Below are positions 62,801 to 64,000 of a stretch of DNA of 64,000 nt, piece by piece (the first letter of the stretch is position 1; each line of letters begins with the position of its first letter). The DNA comes from Montifringilla adamsi (lineage: Eukaryota > Chordata > Aves > Passeriformes > Passeridae): the NCBI GenBank assembly GCA_017590115.1, contig JAGGNK010006448.1, forward strand, positions 5,315,595 through 5,379,594. Reading direction: 5' to 3'. Under the pieces are notes generated by a model. It was not told the DNA's origin and searched no databases. It worked only from the letters and a program-made list of their open reading frames with translations. The translations under genes and the position numbers were made by a program.

Positions 62801-64000
62801 CAACTTATGACTGTGACCTTGGGGTAGACACTATTAGAGAATTAATTCTAATGAATAGTCTTGACATTTTAAAGTTCAAAAAGATGATGCTTAGAATAGA
62901 AAATTAAAGAAAATAAACGAATATATAAAGTCATGAACATGAATGTATATAGATCTGGAGCAGTTTAAAGATAGCTGCTTGGAAGTTTAACAATTTTAAA
63001 ATTAAAGACAGGTATTTTCAGCTTGATTGATGATGTGTTTCTAAGAGGTTTTAGGCTTAGCTTTCACTGTAAATTGCAGTTTAAATATCTGAGAATGTTT
63101 TTACAAACAATCAAAAAAAAAAAAAGGTATTCTATAACAGCCACAGTTCCAGGTGCTCTCAATGCCGTCTTCAGTACCTACTTTAACAAAAAATAACTTA
63201 CCATCAAGAGAACAAATATCTGGTGCTCCGACAGACCAGATAACTGCATTCTAAGGAAAATTAATCAATCTATTCTCCATTTTTCTAAGACCTTATGAAT
63301 ATATATCTGTTAGACAGACTATATGGAAAAGAATATTCCACCATCAAATGTTACAATTCCTACCACCACAAAGCAGAAAGAGCAAATGTATCTCAAATAA
63401 TATTGTAAGAAGCATTTTCCTAAGCTTAATCCTTTATTGACATAATGATATTAAGTAGACTTCAGATTTAACTCCCTGATGTGTTGTGCTAACAATTAAG
63501 GATGCGAGTAACAAGAGACTTGTGGATAGAGATCTCTATTACTTGTGCTAAAATTTTAGAAAGAAAGAAATTAATGAATTCATCTTAAAATCCCCAGTGT
63601 TGCAGGAGTTTGTGATCCTACATTGTAGATGTAATTCTGTGGCATCGGGGCCTTCAAAACTACCACTGCCTTATGGAGAAACAAGTTTGATGTACGACCT
63701 CATCATGGTATCTGTCACCTGCCTTGATAAGATATTGTGCCTTCAAAAAGTAAAAAGTGTCAAGAATTTTCTCAAGAGATAAATAACATCTACTTTGTTT
63801 AAGTTTTCTTCTTTGCTATTTGGAAATCTGAAGGTCCTGGTTTGTTGTAAATATTCCACCAGGAGTGGAAGCAGGTAAAAAGGTGTATGAATATCATGGG
63901 TAGTAGTCTAAATTTCTGTCTGACAGAGTTATCTGTACTTCTGCTAGTTTAAAAGACAAAAAAATCAATTGAAGAGAAATTAGAGAAGAAAATGCACTGG
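59823..64000. other. AT-rich non-coding stretch
   Basis: No gene or mobile element recognised. Apart from the inverted repeat at 60148-60225 it holds ordinary T or A runs (about 61434-61446, 61981-61994, 63112-63125) and frames of at most 93 codons without domains. Confidence 0.65.
60148..60225. repeat. Inverted repeat with 15-bp perfect arms enclosing a 14-bp palindrome
   Basis: AATATATGAAAGTAT (60148-60162) is the exact reverse complement of ATACTTTCATATATT (60211-60225). The 48-base loop carries the perfect palindrome TCTGATTAATCAGA (60173-60186) and TAATTA, both homeodomain-type core motifs. Confidence 0.9.

Noticed and set aside
1..64000. tRNA, 5S, U6, 7SK or other structural RNA genes and telomeric repeats
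   Set aside because: Looked for their characteristic box and core sequences on both strands by eye and found none; a covariance-model scan would be needed to exclude diverged copies.

Overview
The window reads as nuclear DNA from a bird, and I found no confident protein-coding gene in it. It is AT-rich and CpG-poor, rich in homopolymers and microsatellites. Its recognisable mobile elements are CR1 retroposons and endogenous-retrovirus LTR fragments of families I recognise from bird genomes. The LTRs begin like the avian 'TGTGCTGGTTTTGGCTGG' or 'TGTGTTGGGTTTGGCTGAG' types, and two CR1 3' ends carry the ATTCTRTG octamers. I cannot name the species; an intergenic region or a very long intron both fit. 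These identifications come from remembered family consensus, not from a database search.

Layout. 1-7 kb: unique AT-rich DNA with two LTR fragments in opposite orientation (4429-4705 plus, 6378-6704 minus), both cut near the promoter. 7-39 kb: about 32.5 kb in which I recognise no transposable element, only simple repeats, a few palindromes, a perfect CRE, a small GC-rich patch and one weak exon-like segment (33896-33965, minus). 39-60 kb: an accessory zone with most of the mobile DNA. It holds a minus CR1 (39236-39706), a plus CR1 3' end (41195-41445), a minus LTR half joined to a CR1 scrap (41934-42395), a minus CR1 split by a later plus CR1 (43261-44190), a 13-bp perfect hairpin ending a small tandem array (45014-45093), an exact run of 72 A (47171-47242), a plus CR1 reverse-transcriptase remnant without its 3' end (48830-49970), a nearly complete solo LTR (52996-53585), and a plus CR1 (58118-59822) cleanly interrupted by an 869-bp insert (58489-59357). 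60-64 kb: AT-rich DNA with one notable nested palindrome.

The most interesting object is the 869-bp insert. It is the only CpG-island-like DNA here (30 CpG in 58861-59160 by hand count). It has TG...CA ends and possible 5-bp target duplications, and on the minus strand it contains an ATG-led open stretch ending at a good splice donor. It may be a young solo LTR of a family I do not recognise, or a transposed promoter with first exon. The open reading frames of 60-218 codons elsewhere are not supported as genes: they have no recognisable domains, or they lie in decayed CR1 or low-complexity tracts.
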